Source: Chryseobacterium indologenes (GTDB lineage: Bacteria; Bacteroidota; Bacteroidia; Flavobacteriales; Weeksellaceae). From it: a stretch of DNA of 64,000 bases. Where the stretch lies: assembly GCF_018362995.1 (NCBI RefSeq), contig NZ_CP074372.1, forward strand, positions 2,046,001-2,110,000, read 5' to 3'. Positions 17,265 to 24,810 of this stretch are shown in pieces (the stretch's first letter is position 1; each line of letters begins with the position of its first letter). The translations under genes and the position numbers were made by a program. Below the pieces are notes generated by a model, which had not been told where the DNA came from, did not search any database, and saw nothing but the letters and a program-made list of their open reading frames with translations.

Positions 17265-17418
17265 AAATTGGTTCTGCATCACTGCAGATTAAAAGGGAAC
17301 CGTGTGAAAATCACGGACTGTCGCGCAACTGTAAGTAACTGAAATCTTTATCAAAGATCCACTGTGCGAGGCATGGGAAGGAGATAAAAGATGTTACAAG
17401 TCAGGAGACCTGCCTATT
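17265..17418 (+). ncRNA. Cobalamin riboswitch (AdoCbl type)
   Basis: The conserved blocks appear in order: TTGGTTCTGCATCACTGCAG then AAAAGGGAACC, GTGAAAATCACGGACTG, CGCGCAACTGTAA, CCACTGTGCGAGGCATGGGAAGG, and the B12 box AGTCAGGAGACCTGCC at 17399-17414. It should bind adenosylcobalamin and repress the RNA downstream. The next full gene on this strand is an acyl-CoA thioesterase at 17550, not btuB, metE or a ribonucleotide reductase. The 130 bp between holds a 25-codon reading frame. Confidence 0.93.
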
Positions 17419-17462
17419 TCTTTAAACAAATAACTTTCGCGATTTGAAGTTGTATTGATCTG

Positions 17463-17540
17463 ATGGATTGTTTCAGGGGTTCTCTAAGTTCCTGTCATTA
17501 TTCTGTTGTTTTAATATCGTTTTCATTTCGCTTTAATTAA
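17463..17540 (+). CDS. Possible 25-residue leader peptide between riboswitch and thioesterase
   Basis: An ATG reading frame of 25 codons starting MDCFRGSLSSCHYSV ends nine bases before the thioesterase ATG. It has two cysteines and a hydrophobic second half. No strong Shine-Dalgarno is seen, which is normal for Bacteroidota. It may be a translated regulatory leader, the remnant of a lost B12-regulated gene, or chance. Confidence 0.25.
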   Translation: MDCFRGSLSSCHYSVVLISFSFRFN

Positions 17541-17549
17541 TAATGATAT

Positions 17550-17933
17550 ATGACTACAGAAGAAAGAATTGAAGCATCCGAAACCAGAATCTTTAAAGCG
17601 GTTTTCCCTAACACAACCAATCATTACGATACCCTTTTTGGTGGTACGGCCATGCAGCTGATGGACGAAGTAGCTTTTATTACAGCCACCCGATTTGCCA
17701 GAAAAAGAGTGGTAACGGTAAGCAGTGACAAGATCGATTTCAAAAAACCTATTCCTGCCGGAACAATTGTAGAACTGATCGGGAAAGTTTCCTACGTGGG
17801 AAAAACCAGTATGAAAGTAAATGTTGAGATCTATACTGAGCAGATGTATTCCTATGAAAGAGAAAAAGCCATTGTAGGAGATTTTACTTTTGTAGCGATT
17901 GACGAATTCAAGAAACCAATCCAGATACTATAA
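17550..17933 (+). CDS. Acyl-CoA thioesterase, hotdog fold (YciA-like)
   Basis: A 127-residue single hotdog domain that hydrolyses acyl-CoA to fatty acid and CoA. The motif FPNTTNHYDTLFGGTAMQLMDE (residues about 18-40), with N21/H23 and the helix D39, is the YciA/cytosolic ACOT signature, and a KRVVTVSSDKIDFKKP strand follows. Length fits. Cytoplasmic. It is the first complete gene behind the cobalamin riboswitch and ends at a strong terminator, so it is the only long coding sequence in that unit. Confidence 0.88.
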   Translation: MTTEERIEASETRIFKAVFPNTTNHYDTLFGGTAMQLMDEVAFITATRFARKRVVTVSSDKIDFKKPIPAGTIVELIGKVSYVGKTSMKVNVEIYTEQMYSYEREKAIVGDFTFVAIDEFKKPIQIL

Positions 17934-17943
17934 ATGATAAATT

Positions 17944-17976
17944 TTCGGGCGGCCAGAGGCCGCCCGAAGCTTTTTC
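17944..17976 (+). terminator. Strong GC-rich intrinsic terminator
   Basis: An 11-bp perfect stem (TTCGGGCGGCC / GGCCGCCCGAA) closes over AGA and is followed by a T-run. It ends the riboswitch-thioesterase unit, and may also act for the convergent HD-domain gene (stop at 17991). Confidence 0.92.
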
Positions 17977-17990
17977 TATGTTCTTTACAC

Positions 17991-18581
17991 TTATTTCACA
18001 ACCTTTTCCGTTTCCAGACTTCTGTTCAACAGCAGTTCAAAAGCCTCTCCCATTTCATCCGACGCTCTGTTGATGGCATTTTCAAGCATATTTCGGATTT
18101 GTCTTTCTGTTACTCCGGCTTCCGTCCAGCTTTTTCCTGAAGTATGAGAATTTAAGATAAACGGCATAATTCTGTCAATCCCACAGGCAAAAATAGCATC
18201 AGGGGTTTTCTCTTCTTCAAACTCAAGCCACAGATTGAAAAACTCTGTACGCAGAGGTTGGTCCAGAATTCCGAAAATCTTTTGGGCAGATGCTTTCTCT
18301 CTCTCAAACTTTCCTACCATTGCTTTTTCATCAAAAATAAAAGTATCACCAGCTTCTATTTCCACCAGATCATGAATAGAAAGCATTCTTATTACTCTCA
18401 ACAGATCAATATCCGCGCGGTTTTTAGCATACGGAAAAAGAACCTGAGCCAGAATAATAATCTGCCAGGAGTGTTCTGCCGTGTTCTCTCTTCGGGAATC
18501 GTCAGCATTATAATTTCTTCGCTGTACATTTTTCAAAGCATCCACTGCCAGGATAAAATCTATCTCTTTCTGAATTTTCAT
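17991..18581 (-). CDS. HD-domain hydrolase, YfbR-like
   Basis: A 196-residue metal-dependent phosphohydrolase. The HD motif residues appear as ENTAEHSW (His near residue 38), LSIHDLVEIEAGD (His-Asp near residue 70) and a later CGIDRIMPF. This is the YfbR/HDDC2 arrangement, whose members act as 5'-deoxyribonucleotidases. Cytoplasmic. It starts one base after the stop of the upstream secreted protein gene, so both are co-transcribed. Confidence 0.88.
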   Translation of the reverse strand: MKIQKEIDFILAVDALKNVQRRNYNADDSRRENTAEHSWQIIILAQVLFPYAKNRADIDLLRVIRMLSIHDLVEIEAGDTFIFDEKAMVGKFEREKASAQKIFGILDQPLRTEFFNLWLEFEEEKTPDAIFACGIDRIMPFILNSHTSGKSWTEAGVTERQIRNMLENAINRASDEMGEAFELLLNRSLETEKVVK

Positions 18582-18582
18582 C

Positions 18583-19284
18583 TTACTTTTTATTTCTGTT
18601 ATATTGATCTGCCGGATATACCTTTGTTTTGGTAATCCATTTATTATTGATCTTTTCTTTCGTGATTACCCTTACCTGATCCTCATCGGTCATATCTTCC
18701 TCTTTTTCAAGCACCCTGTCCAGTCCTTTATTCGGAATAACGGCATATTCAGTGGTGAAAATCCTGCAACATCCGGATTTACCATAGGAAATAAGACGTT
18801 TGCGTTTGGCATCTGTTTCAAAAAAATCAAAGCCACTTGAGCCCAGGTCTGTAAGTTCTTCACTTTTTACAAATGCCATTCTGGTACTGTTGAATACATA
18901 CACATCATAAGAAGCCGAACTGTAATTTCCCATATTTCCGTTTCTTATCGCCACATCTTCAGTTCCGTCAAAATTAAAATCATCTATAATTACTGAACGC
19001 TGGTCATTTGTCAGAGAAATCAATTTCCCCGGAATCAATTTTTGCCCCTGTTCCGGATTTAAAACAAGATTATCAGAAACAAAACTCTGTATCTTGCTGT
19101 TATTATTGTCAAACAATTCTACCGTTCCTTTCCCCCCACATTGGCCATCATTACAATTTTCTATATGGATGATTGCGTTATATTTATTTGATACATTTTT
19201 TACTTCAAACTGATATTGTCCAAAACATACAGGCCCTAGTAAAACAAAAGCCGATAAATGCTTATATGTATTTAATAGATTCAT
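18583..19284 (-). CDS. Secreted XAC2610-like protein
   Basis: A 233-residue protein with an N-terminal signal peptide (cleavage probably after CFG, near residue 22). The middle block VIIDDFNFDGTEDVAIRNG, followed by YDVYVFN, is the FG-GAP-like element seen in the XAC2610 family. Cysteines at NCNDGQCGG and SGCC may form disulfides. Its function is unknown. It is coupled to the HD-hydrolase gene downstream (1-bp gap). Confidence 0.72.
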   Translation of the reverse strand: MNLLNTYKHLSAFVLLGPVCFGQYQFEVKNVSNKYNAIIHIENCNDGQCGGKGTVELFDNNNSKIQSFVSDNLVLNPEQGQKLIPGKLISLTNDQRSVIIDDFNFDGTEDVAIRNGNMGNYSSASYDVYVFNSTRMAFVKSEELTDLGSSGFDFFETDAKRKRLISYGKSGCCRIFTTEYAVIPNKGLDRVLEKEEDMTDEDQVRVITKEKINNKWITKTKVYPADQYNRNKK

Positions 19285-19727
19285 GGTAAAAGTAAATAGA
19301 TTTAGGTGTTTTTTTTCCTAACAAAAATACGAATCATAATACCGATCTCAAAATCCCGGCCTTATTATCTGTAAAGATCTGAAACAATTTAACAGCCATT
19401 AAATAAAGAGTATTCACTGATAAGAAGCCGTTTCCCGCTATATGCTCATACTCCTCGCGCCCGCCCAGAAGCCAATCTGCTGTGGGGTAACCGCTGCTAT
19501 CGGGGCTAGATGAGGCAGTGAGCAATGAAATAATTAATGAATAATGAGCATTAGTAATGGGATAGTCTGAATTATTTCTGATTATTTTTCTCAATCACAT
19601 CAAAAATTTCAACACATTTTCAAGTATTTTTTACCCAAATTCATTTTTCTTAAAATTCACAATAAAAATTATAAAATTGATTATCAGTTGTTTAAATTAT
19701 TTATTTTAAAAATTTCACTACTTTGTA

Positions 19728-19759
19728 TTGCATAATACCATTTTATTTACATATCTTTG
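19728..19759 (+). promoter_or_regulatory. padR-pspC operon promoter
   Basis: TTG (19728-19730), 21-nt spacer, TATCTTTG (19752-19759): a full match to the Bacteroidota promoter pattern. The leader to the ATG at 19841 is about 75 nt and includes a CTAGCTAG palindrome. Confidence 0.7.
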
Positions 19760-19768
19760 TAATGTAAA
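19746..19768 (+). promoter_or_regulatory. Likely PadR operator
   Basis: Perfect inverted repeat TTTACAT-N9-ATGTAAA that spans the -7 element. PadR-family repressors often bind palindromes with ATGT/ACAT half-sites, so autoregulation is a reasonable reading. Confidence 0.55.
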
Positions 19769-19840
19769 ATCGAAATAGGTACAACTAGCTAGGTTCCGAA
19801 CTTCGAAAATTATATAACTAATTAACAAAACTTATCAAAG

Positions 19841-20170
19841 ATGAATACCGAAAATACCAAAGCGCAAATGCGAAAAGGAATTCTGGAATTCTGTATTCTA
19901 AGTCTCATCAATAACCGCGAAATGTATGTTTCTGATCTTATTGACGAGCTGAAAAAAGGAAAACTGGATGTAGTGGAAGGAACCCTCTACCCTCTTCTTA
20001 CAAGACTTAAAAACGGAGAGTTTCTCTCTTACAGATGGGAAGAATCTACAGGAGGACCACCCAGAAAATATTACCAGATCACAGAAAAAGGAAAACTTTT
20101 CCTGGATGAACTTCAAAACACATGGAATGAGCTGACAGCCTCAGTAAACCACATCACTCAACAAAATTAA
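19841..20170 (+). CDS. PadR-family transcriptional regulator
   Basis: A 109-residue winged-helix regulator. It carries the PadR core: KGILEFCILSLINNREMYVSDLI (helices 1-2), then the recognition block VVEGTLYPLLTRLKNGEFLSY and the wing ESTGGPPRKYYQITEKGK. It should bind DNA as a dimer and respond to an unknown signal. It is 11 bp upstream of a PspC-domain membrane protein gene, a pairing common in Flavobacteriia, and probably represses its own operon through the inverted repeat at its promoter. Confidence 0.93.
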   Translation: MNTENTKAQMRKGILEFCILSLINNREMYVSDLIDELKKGKLDVVEGTLYPLLTRLKNGEFLSYRWEESTGGPPRKYYQITEKGKLFLDELQNTWNELTASVNHITQQN

Positions 20171-20181
20171 AAAACAAAGCT

Positions 20182-21903
20182 ATGAACAAGACACTCTCAA
20201 TAGGACTCGCAGGTTTTTCTTTTACAATAGAAGAACACGCATATATAAAGCTCAGCGATTACCTGAACGCACTGAGAAGCTCACTGGATGCTTCTGAAGC
20301 TGATGAGGTAATGCATGACATAGAAATAAGAATGGTGGAGATCTTCAAAGACTCCCTGGGAAAACGCGAGGTGATCAACGATACCGATGTAGAAAAGGTA
20401 ATCGCACAGATCGGAAGCCCGGAAAAAATTGAAGAACAGGAAGAGGCTTATTTTTCTGAAAAAACATCTACCAGAAAGAACTATTCAGGAAACAATTATA
20501 CTGATAAAAAACAACTGTTCCGTGATCCGGAAAAACAAAAAGTAGCAGGGGTTTGCGCAGGTTTAGCTCAATATGTAGGAATGGACATTACTACTATGAG
20601 AGCTATCTGGCTGGGAATTTTCATCTTAGGAATTTTCACTGCAGCCATCTCTTCTTCATTGATCGGTCTTTTATATGTAATCCTTTGGATCGTACTTCCA
20701 AAAGCTGAAACAGCGGCAGATTTCCTGAAAATGCAGGGAAAGCCTATGAACTTCGACAATCTTAAGAATGAGTCTAATAAATTGGTTCAGTTTGCCAATG
20801 AATCTACTCAGAGGGTCGGAGAAATATACAACGAAAATAAACCTTACATCAACAACGCAGGAAGCGGAGTTTGGAATATATTCAAGTATATCGTAGGAGG
20901 ATTTTTCGTATTGATGGCTGTAAGCAGTATCATTGGAGTATTTGTACTATTCGGTCTTTTCGGGATGGATACAGACTTTCCAGGTGCCAATGAAATCAGA
21001 TTCTATATGGATGACCAGGGGCTTGATAAAGTATTGGCAGCTATGATGGTCATCGGAAGCTTAATTCCGGCAATCCTTTTCAGCTTATTAAGTATCAAGA
21101 TTTTCTCTCCGAAAACAAAACTGAGAAATATCGGATGGGTTGTAGGTGGTCTTTTCCTTATTCTGATTGGTCTAGCAACTTATTTCGGAATAAGCATGGC
21201 TAAGAAAGACATGATCTACAGAGGAAGTAAGGAAGATGTAGAGAATGTTGCCATCAACACTCCTTCAGATACAGTATATGTAGATGTAAAGCAGATCAAC
21301 ATTCCTCAGAACTTCAAAGCTTACAACAATGACATTTATTCTGACAAAAGAACAGTTTTTGAAGAAGATTATATCTCAGTAGATGTAACAAGAAAGCCAG
21401 ATATTAAAACACCTTATCTGATCATCAAAAAAGAAGGAAAAGGATATAACTTCCCAATCCAGATGACAGTTCCTGTAGAAGTTGTAAACAATAAAATACT
21501 ACTTCCAAACTATATCAAGTATCCATATGAACACAGATTCAGAGACTATAGCCTGAATTATGAACTTGTAGTTCCGCAAAAAACAGTTGTTATCTCTATG
21601 AAAAAAGACGGTATCCATATAGATGGAGATTTAGATGGAGACGGTATCAATGACGACGAACAGGACAGTGATGAAGATAACAACAATGTAAGAATTGAAA
21701 AAAATAAAATCACCGTAAACGGTTCCAGTATTGAGTACAACTCTGATGATAAGGATAGTATCATCGTAAACGGTAAAAAAGTTCCGAACAACCAGGCAAA
21801 GAAAGTAATTGATTCTGCAGTGTCCAATATCAAAAAATCAAATAAAGATATGGACATCAAGATCAAAGACGGAAAAAACGAAATTTCCATACAAACTAAA
21901 TAA
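20182..21903 (+). CDS. PspC-domain membrane protein with HAAS-like N-terminus
   Basis: A 573-residue membrane protein. Residues 1-90 form a helical region resembling HAAS/DUF1700 (MHDIEIRMVEIFKDSL). Residues about 112-175 are a PspC domain (LFRDPEKQKVAGVCAGLAQY plus a membrane helix with LYVILWIVLPKAE). Three more helices follow near 235-335, then a C-terminal soluble part. Near residues 479-496 an Asp-rich run, DGDLDGDGINDDEQDSDED, has the spacing of calcium-binding thrombospondin type 3 loops. It likely senses envelope stress. Co-transcribed with the PadR gene. Confidence 0.85.
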   Translation: MNKTLSIGLAGFSFTIEEHAYIKLSDYLNALRSSLDASEADEVMHDIEIRMVEIFKDSLGKREVINDTDVEKVIAQIGSPEKIEEQEEAYFSEKTSTRKNYSGNNYTDKKQLFRDPEKQKVAGVCAGLAQYVGMDITTMRAIWLGIFILGIFTAAISSSLIGLLYVILWIVLPKAETAADFLKMQGKPMNFDNLKNESNKLVQFANESTQRVGEIYNENKPYINNAGSGVWNIFKYIVGGFFVLMAVSSIIGVFVLFGLFGMDTDFPGANEIRFYMDDQGLDKVLAAMMVIGSLIPAILFSLLSIKIFSPKTKLRNIGWVVGGLFLILIGLATYFGISMAKKDMIYRGSKEDVENVAINTPSDTVYVDVKQINIPQNFKAYNNDIYSDKRTVFEEDYISVDVTRKPDIKTPYLIIKKEGKGYNFPIQMTVPVEVVNNKILLPNYIKYPYEHRFRDYSLNYELVVPQKTVVISMKKDGIHIDGDLDGDGINDDEQDSDEDNNNVRIEKNKITVNGSSIEYNSDDKDSIIVNGKKVPNNQAKKVIDSAVSNIKKSNKDMDIKIKDGKNEISIQTK

Positions 21904-22023
21904 TTAACTTCAGAGAGTGGTTAGAAGGTGTGGGTGGATGGCAACCGTTTGAAATTCACACCCTTCTTCTCTCAGAAAAGTGAAAATAAAGCTATATTTA
22001 GTTTCTTATGTAAAAAAAAAGTT

Positions 22024-22043
22024 TTAATTTCGTAGAGCTAAAA
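22024..22043 (+). promoter_or_regulatory. Possible promoter of small peptide unit
   Basis: TTAATTTCGTAGAGCTAAAA includes TAATTTCG, one base from TAnnTTTG. It agrees with the region before the hydrolase gene at 50759 in 18 of 20 positions. Confidence 0.4.
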
Positions 22044-22078
22044 TTTAATAACCAATCAACCAAAAACGCAACCTTATC

Positions 22079-22141
22079 ATGATACAATTTGCAATGGAAT
22101 TCGTAATGAAAATCGTAGATTTAATTAGCGGTTTGTTTTAA
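22079..22141 (+). CDS. Orphan 20-residue hydrophobic peptide
   Basis: The reading frame encodes MIQFAMEFVMKIVDLISGLF, an amphipathic or membrane-active looking helix. It lies in a 316-bp spacer between two longer genes, with a possible promoter at 22025 and an intrinsic terminator at 22168-22199, so it forms a self-contained unit of about 160 nt. It could be a short toxin-like peptide, a signalling peptide, or a non-coding RNA that merely contains an ORF. No homology is claimed. Confidence 0.4.
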   Translation: MIQFAMEFVMKIVDLISGLF

Positions 22142-22167
22142 GAGCGATAATATTTCAATATATTTGT

Positions 22168-22199
22168 AAAGTATAACCAAAATTTGGTTATACTTTTTT
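22168..22199 (+). terminator. Intrinsic terminator of small peptide unit
   Basis: AAAGTATAACC and GGTTATACTTT pair as an 11-bp stem around an AT-rich loop, followed by T residues. It lies 26 bp after the small ORF and 20 bp before the next gene. Confidence 0.85.
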
Positions 22200-22219
22200 G
22201 TTTTTAATTCAAGAAATCT

Positions 22220-22807
22220 ATGAAAAAGCTGATAGGCAAAGCAATGTTAAAAATATTAGGCTGGAAAGTCGTTTTGCAGGGCGATGTCAACAACCTGAAC
22301 AGGTGTATCCTTGTGGTAGCACCGCACACCCATAATATGGAATATATTTTAGGAAATTTCGCCTATTGGTCCCTGGAAAAGCCTTTAAAAATCATTATTA
22401 AAGATGCCCACACCAAAGCCTGGTACGGAAGCCTTGTAAAAGGACTTGGAGGTATCGGGATCGACAGAAGCCAGAAAAATGACCTGGTTAATTTCGTAGC
22501 CAAGCAGTTTGCTAAAGAAGATTTCAGTCTTGTTATTACCCCAGAAGGAACCAGAAGCTGGGTCCCGAAATGGAGAAAAGGGTTCTATCATATGGCATTA
22601 GCCGCAAAAGTTCCTATCGTACTGGCCGCAGGTGATTTCAAAAGAAATATTGTTTATCTGGGTTATACCATTCCGTATGAAAGAATAGCATCCGTCCCTT
22701 TTTCAGAAATCATGCAGGAAATTCAGGACTATTATGTGAAAAACGATATTGTCCCAAAAGTTCCGGAAAACTGGAATCCCAATATTATGGGAACCGGTAC
22801 TGAATAG
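22220..22807 (+). CDS. Lysophospholipid acyltransferase-like protein (PlsC family)
   Basis: A 195-residue PlsC-type acyltransferase. Blocks are VVAPHTHNMEYILG near residue 35, which replaces the canonical NHxxxxD with HTHNMEY, then GGIGIDRSQKNDL and the phosphate-binding TPEGTRSWVPKWRKGF. Members acylate glycerol phosphate or related lipids at the inner face of the membrane. The shift in the catalytic box suggests another acceptor. It precedes the DHNA-CoA thioesterase gene by 34 bp. Confidence 0.82.
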   Translation: MKKLIGKAMLKILGWKVVLQGDVNNLNRCILVVAPHTHNMEYILGNFAYWSLEKPLKIIIKDAHTKAWYGSLVKGLGGIGIDRSQKNDLVNFVAKQFAKEDFSLVITPEGTRSWVPKWRKGFYHMALAAKVPIVLAAGDFKRNIVYLGYTIPYERIASVPFSEIMQEIQDYYVKNDIVPKVPENWNPNIMGTGTE

Positions 22808-22841
22808 ATGCCAGATGCAAAATTAAAATCAATTATAAGAA

Positions 22842-23270
22842 ATGAAAGGTCAGACAAAAGAAGAAATATTAGAATTCATCAATAACTGGGGTGATGTAAC
22901 TCTTGCAAAAACCCTTGAAATAAAGTTCATCGATATTGATCTCGAAAATGAAACCCTTACCGCCACGATGCCTGTTCTTCCGAGAACCCACCAGCCGTTT
23001 GGGATCATGCACGGGGGAGCGAGTTGTGTTTTGGCTGAAACTTTAGGGTCAAGCCTGTCCAATATATTTATCGATGGTGAAAAGTATTACGGAGTAGGAA
23101 CCAATATTAATTCCAATCACTTAAGAAGCAAAAAGGACGGAATTGTAACTGCTACAGCACGTTTTATCAGGAAAGGAAAAACCATGCATGTTTCAGAAAT
23201 TGAAATCCGTGACGAAAAAGGGGTTTTGATCAATCATACTACGATGACTAATAATATCATTAACAGATAA
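22842..23270 (+). CDS. Hotdog thioesterase, probable DHNA-CoA hydrolase (PaaI/MenI-like)
   Basis: A 142-residue PaaI-type hotdog protein. The active-site block is PFGIMHGGASCVLAETLGS near residues 48-66, with HGG and the catalytic Glu, followed by GVGTNINSNHLR. Its position immediately upstream of isochorismate synthase suggests release of 1,4-dihydroxy-2-naphthoate from its CoA ester in menaquinone synthesis. This role is inferred from context; other acyl-CoAs remain possible. Confidence 0.82.
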   Translation: MKGQTKEEILEFINNWGDVTLAKTLEIKFIDIDLENETLTATMPVLPRTHQPFGIMHGGASCVLAETLGSSLSNIFIDGEKYYGVGTNINSNHLRSKKDGIVTATARFIRKGKTMHVSEIEIRDEKGVLINHTTMTNNIINR

Positions 23271-23292
23271 GTTATCACAGCATAAAAAAAAT

Positions 23293-23326
23293 AAAGAGCT
23301 TAAAATAAATTTAAGCTCTTTTTATT
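23293..23326 (+). terminator. Intrinsic terminator
   Basis: AAAGAGCTTAAA pairs perfectly with TTTAAGCTCTTT and is followed by a T-rich tract. Its 3' end directly touches the -33 element of the next gene's promoter. Confidence 0.88.
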
Positions 23327-23356
23327 TTGACATCTTTAAGACTAGTAATACCTTTG
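23327..23356 (+). promoter_or_regulatory. Promoter of isochorismate synthase gene
   Basis: TTG (23327-23329), 19-nt spacer, TACCTTTG (23349-23356). Full agreement with the Bacteroidota consensus; leader about 70 nt. Confidence 0.72.
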
Positions 23357-23429
23357 CAGAAAGGAAAATTACTCCGGGAATTCCCTATAGAATTTCCGGT
23401 CGTTGATTTTCAAAACTCCTTCATAACTC

Positions 23430-24398
23430 ATGATTTATTTCAAACTTCCTTTCGACGAAAGACTACTGTCTGCCGATGAAAAAAATATAAAAAATGCAGT
23501 CAATTTTTATTCCTACAATGGTTCAGAGCAGATCAGTTTCCATGGAAATATTGTTGAAGTTAATTTTGAAGAATTTGCTCATACTTCAATCACAAACGAA
23601 GATTTGATCAAAGATCCAACAAATTCTACTGCTGAAACAAAGGAAGAATATTGTCAAACATTACAGGAAGTGATTGAAGTAATCAAAGAAAACAATCTCC
23701 CCAAACTTGTTTATTCAAGAAGAAAAATTTTTACAGATTTTAATACAATCAATTATAAAGAGAGCTTTAAAAACCTCTGCAAAACTTACCCAAATGCTTT
23801 CAGGTATCTTTTTAATGACGGCGAAAATGCCTGGATGGGTGCTTTTTCCGAGCTATTAGGGAAATTCAATAAATCTACTCATCAATTTGAAACTATGGCC
23901 TTAGCGGGTACTCTTCCGGTATCTGAACAATGGTCTGAAAAGGAAATTGAAGAACAAAAACCTGTCACAACTTATATTCAGAGTATTCTTAAAAATTATT
24001 CTGACAATGTAAATCAATCGGAAACTTACGATCATATTTCCGGTAATATAAAACATTTAAGAACGGATTTTAAAACCACCATCCAATCAGGGGATCTTGA
24101 TAAGCTCATTCAGGATCTGCACCCCACTCCAGCGGTCTGTGGAATTCCTAAAAATTTCTGCAATGAAAACATTCGTAAATACGAGAAATTTCCACGCGAA
24201 TTCTATGCCGGATATATTAAAATCGAAACTGAAGAGAGTATTCTGTATTTTGTAAATCTACGTTGTGCAAGGCTTTATAAAAACGCTGTACATGTTTTTG
24301 TAGGAGGTGGAATTACAGCACAAAGCAATCCGGAAAAAGAATGGACCGAAACAGAACTGAAGTCTGAAGCCATATTGAAAAATCTGGTGATTTCTTAG
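23430..24398 (+). CDS. menF: Isochorismate synthase (chorismate-binding)
   Basis: A 322-residue chorismate-utilising enzyme, shorter than the usual 430 residues because the N-terminal part is reduced. Conserved blocks are KLVYSRRKIF, GAFSELLGKF, the TMALAGTLP strand, LHPTPAVCGIPK and the C-terminal CARLY...GGGITAQSNPEKEWTETELKSE with the magnesium-binding glutamates. It converts chorismate to isochorismate, the entry to menaquinone. It follows the likely DHNA-CoA thioesterase gene; menC is at 52.5 kb. Confidence 0.92.
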   Translation: MIYFKLPFDERLLSADEKNIKNAVNFYSYNGSEQISFHGNIVEVNFEEFAHTSITNEDLIKDPTNSTAETKEEYCQTLQEVIEVIKENNLPKLVYSRRKIFTDFNTINYKESFKNLCKTYPNAFRYLFNDGENAWMGAFSELLGKFNKSTHQFETMALAGTLPVSEQWSEKEIEEQKPVTTYIQSILKNYSDNVNQSETYDHISGNIKHLRTDFKTTIQSGDLDKLIQDLHPTPAVCGIPKNFCNENIRKYEKFPREFYAGYIKIETEESILYFVNLRCARLYKNAVHVFVGGGITAQSNPEKEWTETELKSEAILKNLVIS

Positions 24399-24567
24399 AA
24401 AAGAAAAAAGTAGGCATTCAGCACAATATCTTTATTATATTTAACCAAATATTTCACAGACTTTCACAGAGATGTTGAGTATACTTTTTCTTTGCTGAGT
24501 GTAACGCCTTTGCGAACGGCTCCAATGCTATTCATTAAAGCTTTGCGAATATTGCGTTGGAATTATG
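24399..24567. other. Intergenic stretch with degraded repeat-like words
   Basis: No gene is supported. Words such as CCTTTGCGAACG and GCTTTGCGAAT recur within 60 bp, suggesting a worn intergenic repeat. It leads into the first REP doublet. Confidence 0.35.
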
Positions 24568-24632
24568 TTTTGGCTAAAGCCGTTGGAATTTTTATTATTT
24601 ATTTAAATGGGCTAAAGCCCATTCCTATTGAA
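24568..24632. repeat. REP doublet copy 1
   Basis: TTTTGGCTAAAGCC, about 24 AT-rich bases, then ATGGGCTAAAGCCCAT (24607-24622) followed by TCCTATTGA. Same orientation as the copy at 25243. Confidence 0.75.
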
Positions 24633-24705
24633 TAGAATAATCTGTGTTAATTTTTTGATTATTTTTGATTATTCTTTTCTCTAATTAATTTCAACATATA
24701 AAAAT

Positions 24706-24770
24706 CAATAGGAACGGGCTTTAGCCCGTTTTCACATTATATACCATTCCATTGGCTTTAGCCAAAACTT
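24706..24770. repeat. REP doublet copy 2 (inverted, left flank of transposase)
   Basis: CAATAGGAACGGGCTTTAGC begins a palindrome AACGGGCTTTAGCCCGTT (24713-24730); a second, TTGGCTTTAGCCAA, is at 24752-24765 followed by AACTT. It is the inverted counterpart of the copy at 25243. Confidence 0.82.
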
Positions 24771-24810
24771 ATTAAAAATAAAAAACATTACTTTTGATAA
24801 AACAACACAA

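Larger units (their letters stand above)
19285..19840. other. Intergenic region with a GC-rich relic and the padR promoter
   Basis: Of 556 bp without a supported gene, the segment 19430-19520 is conspicuously GC-rich compared with its surroundings and has an open frame on the minus strand (19334-19594) rich in Ser/Pro and Gly that looks spurious; it may be a dispersed intergenic repeat. The rightmost 110 bp hold the promoter and operator-like inverted repeat of the padR gene. Confidence 0.5.

Noticed and set aside
19334..19594. 86-codon open frame on the minus strand
   Set aside because: Its open state follows from local GC richness; no promoter, domain or neighbour supports it.
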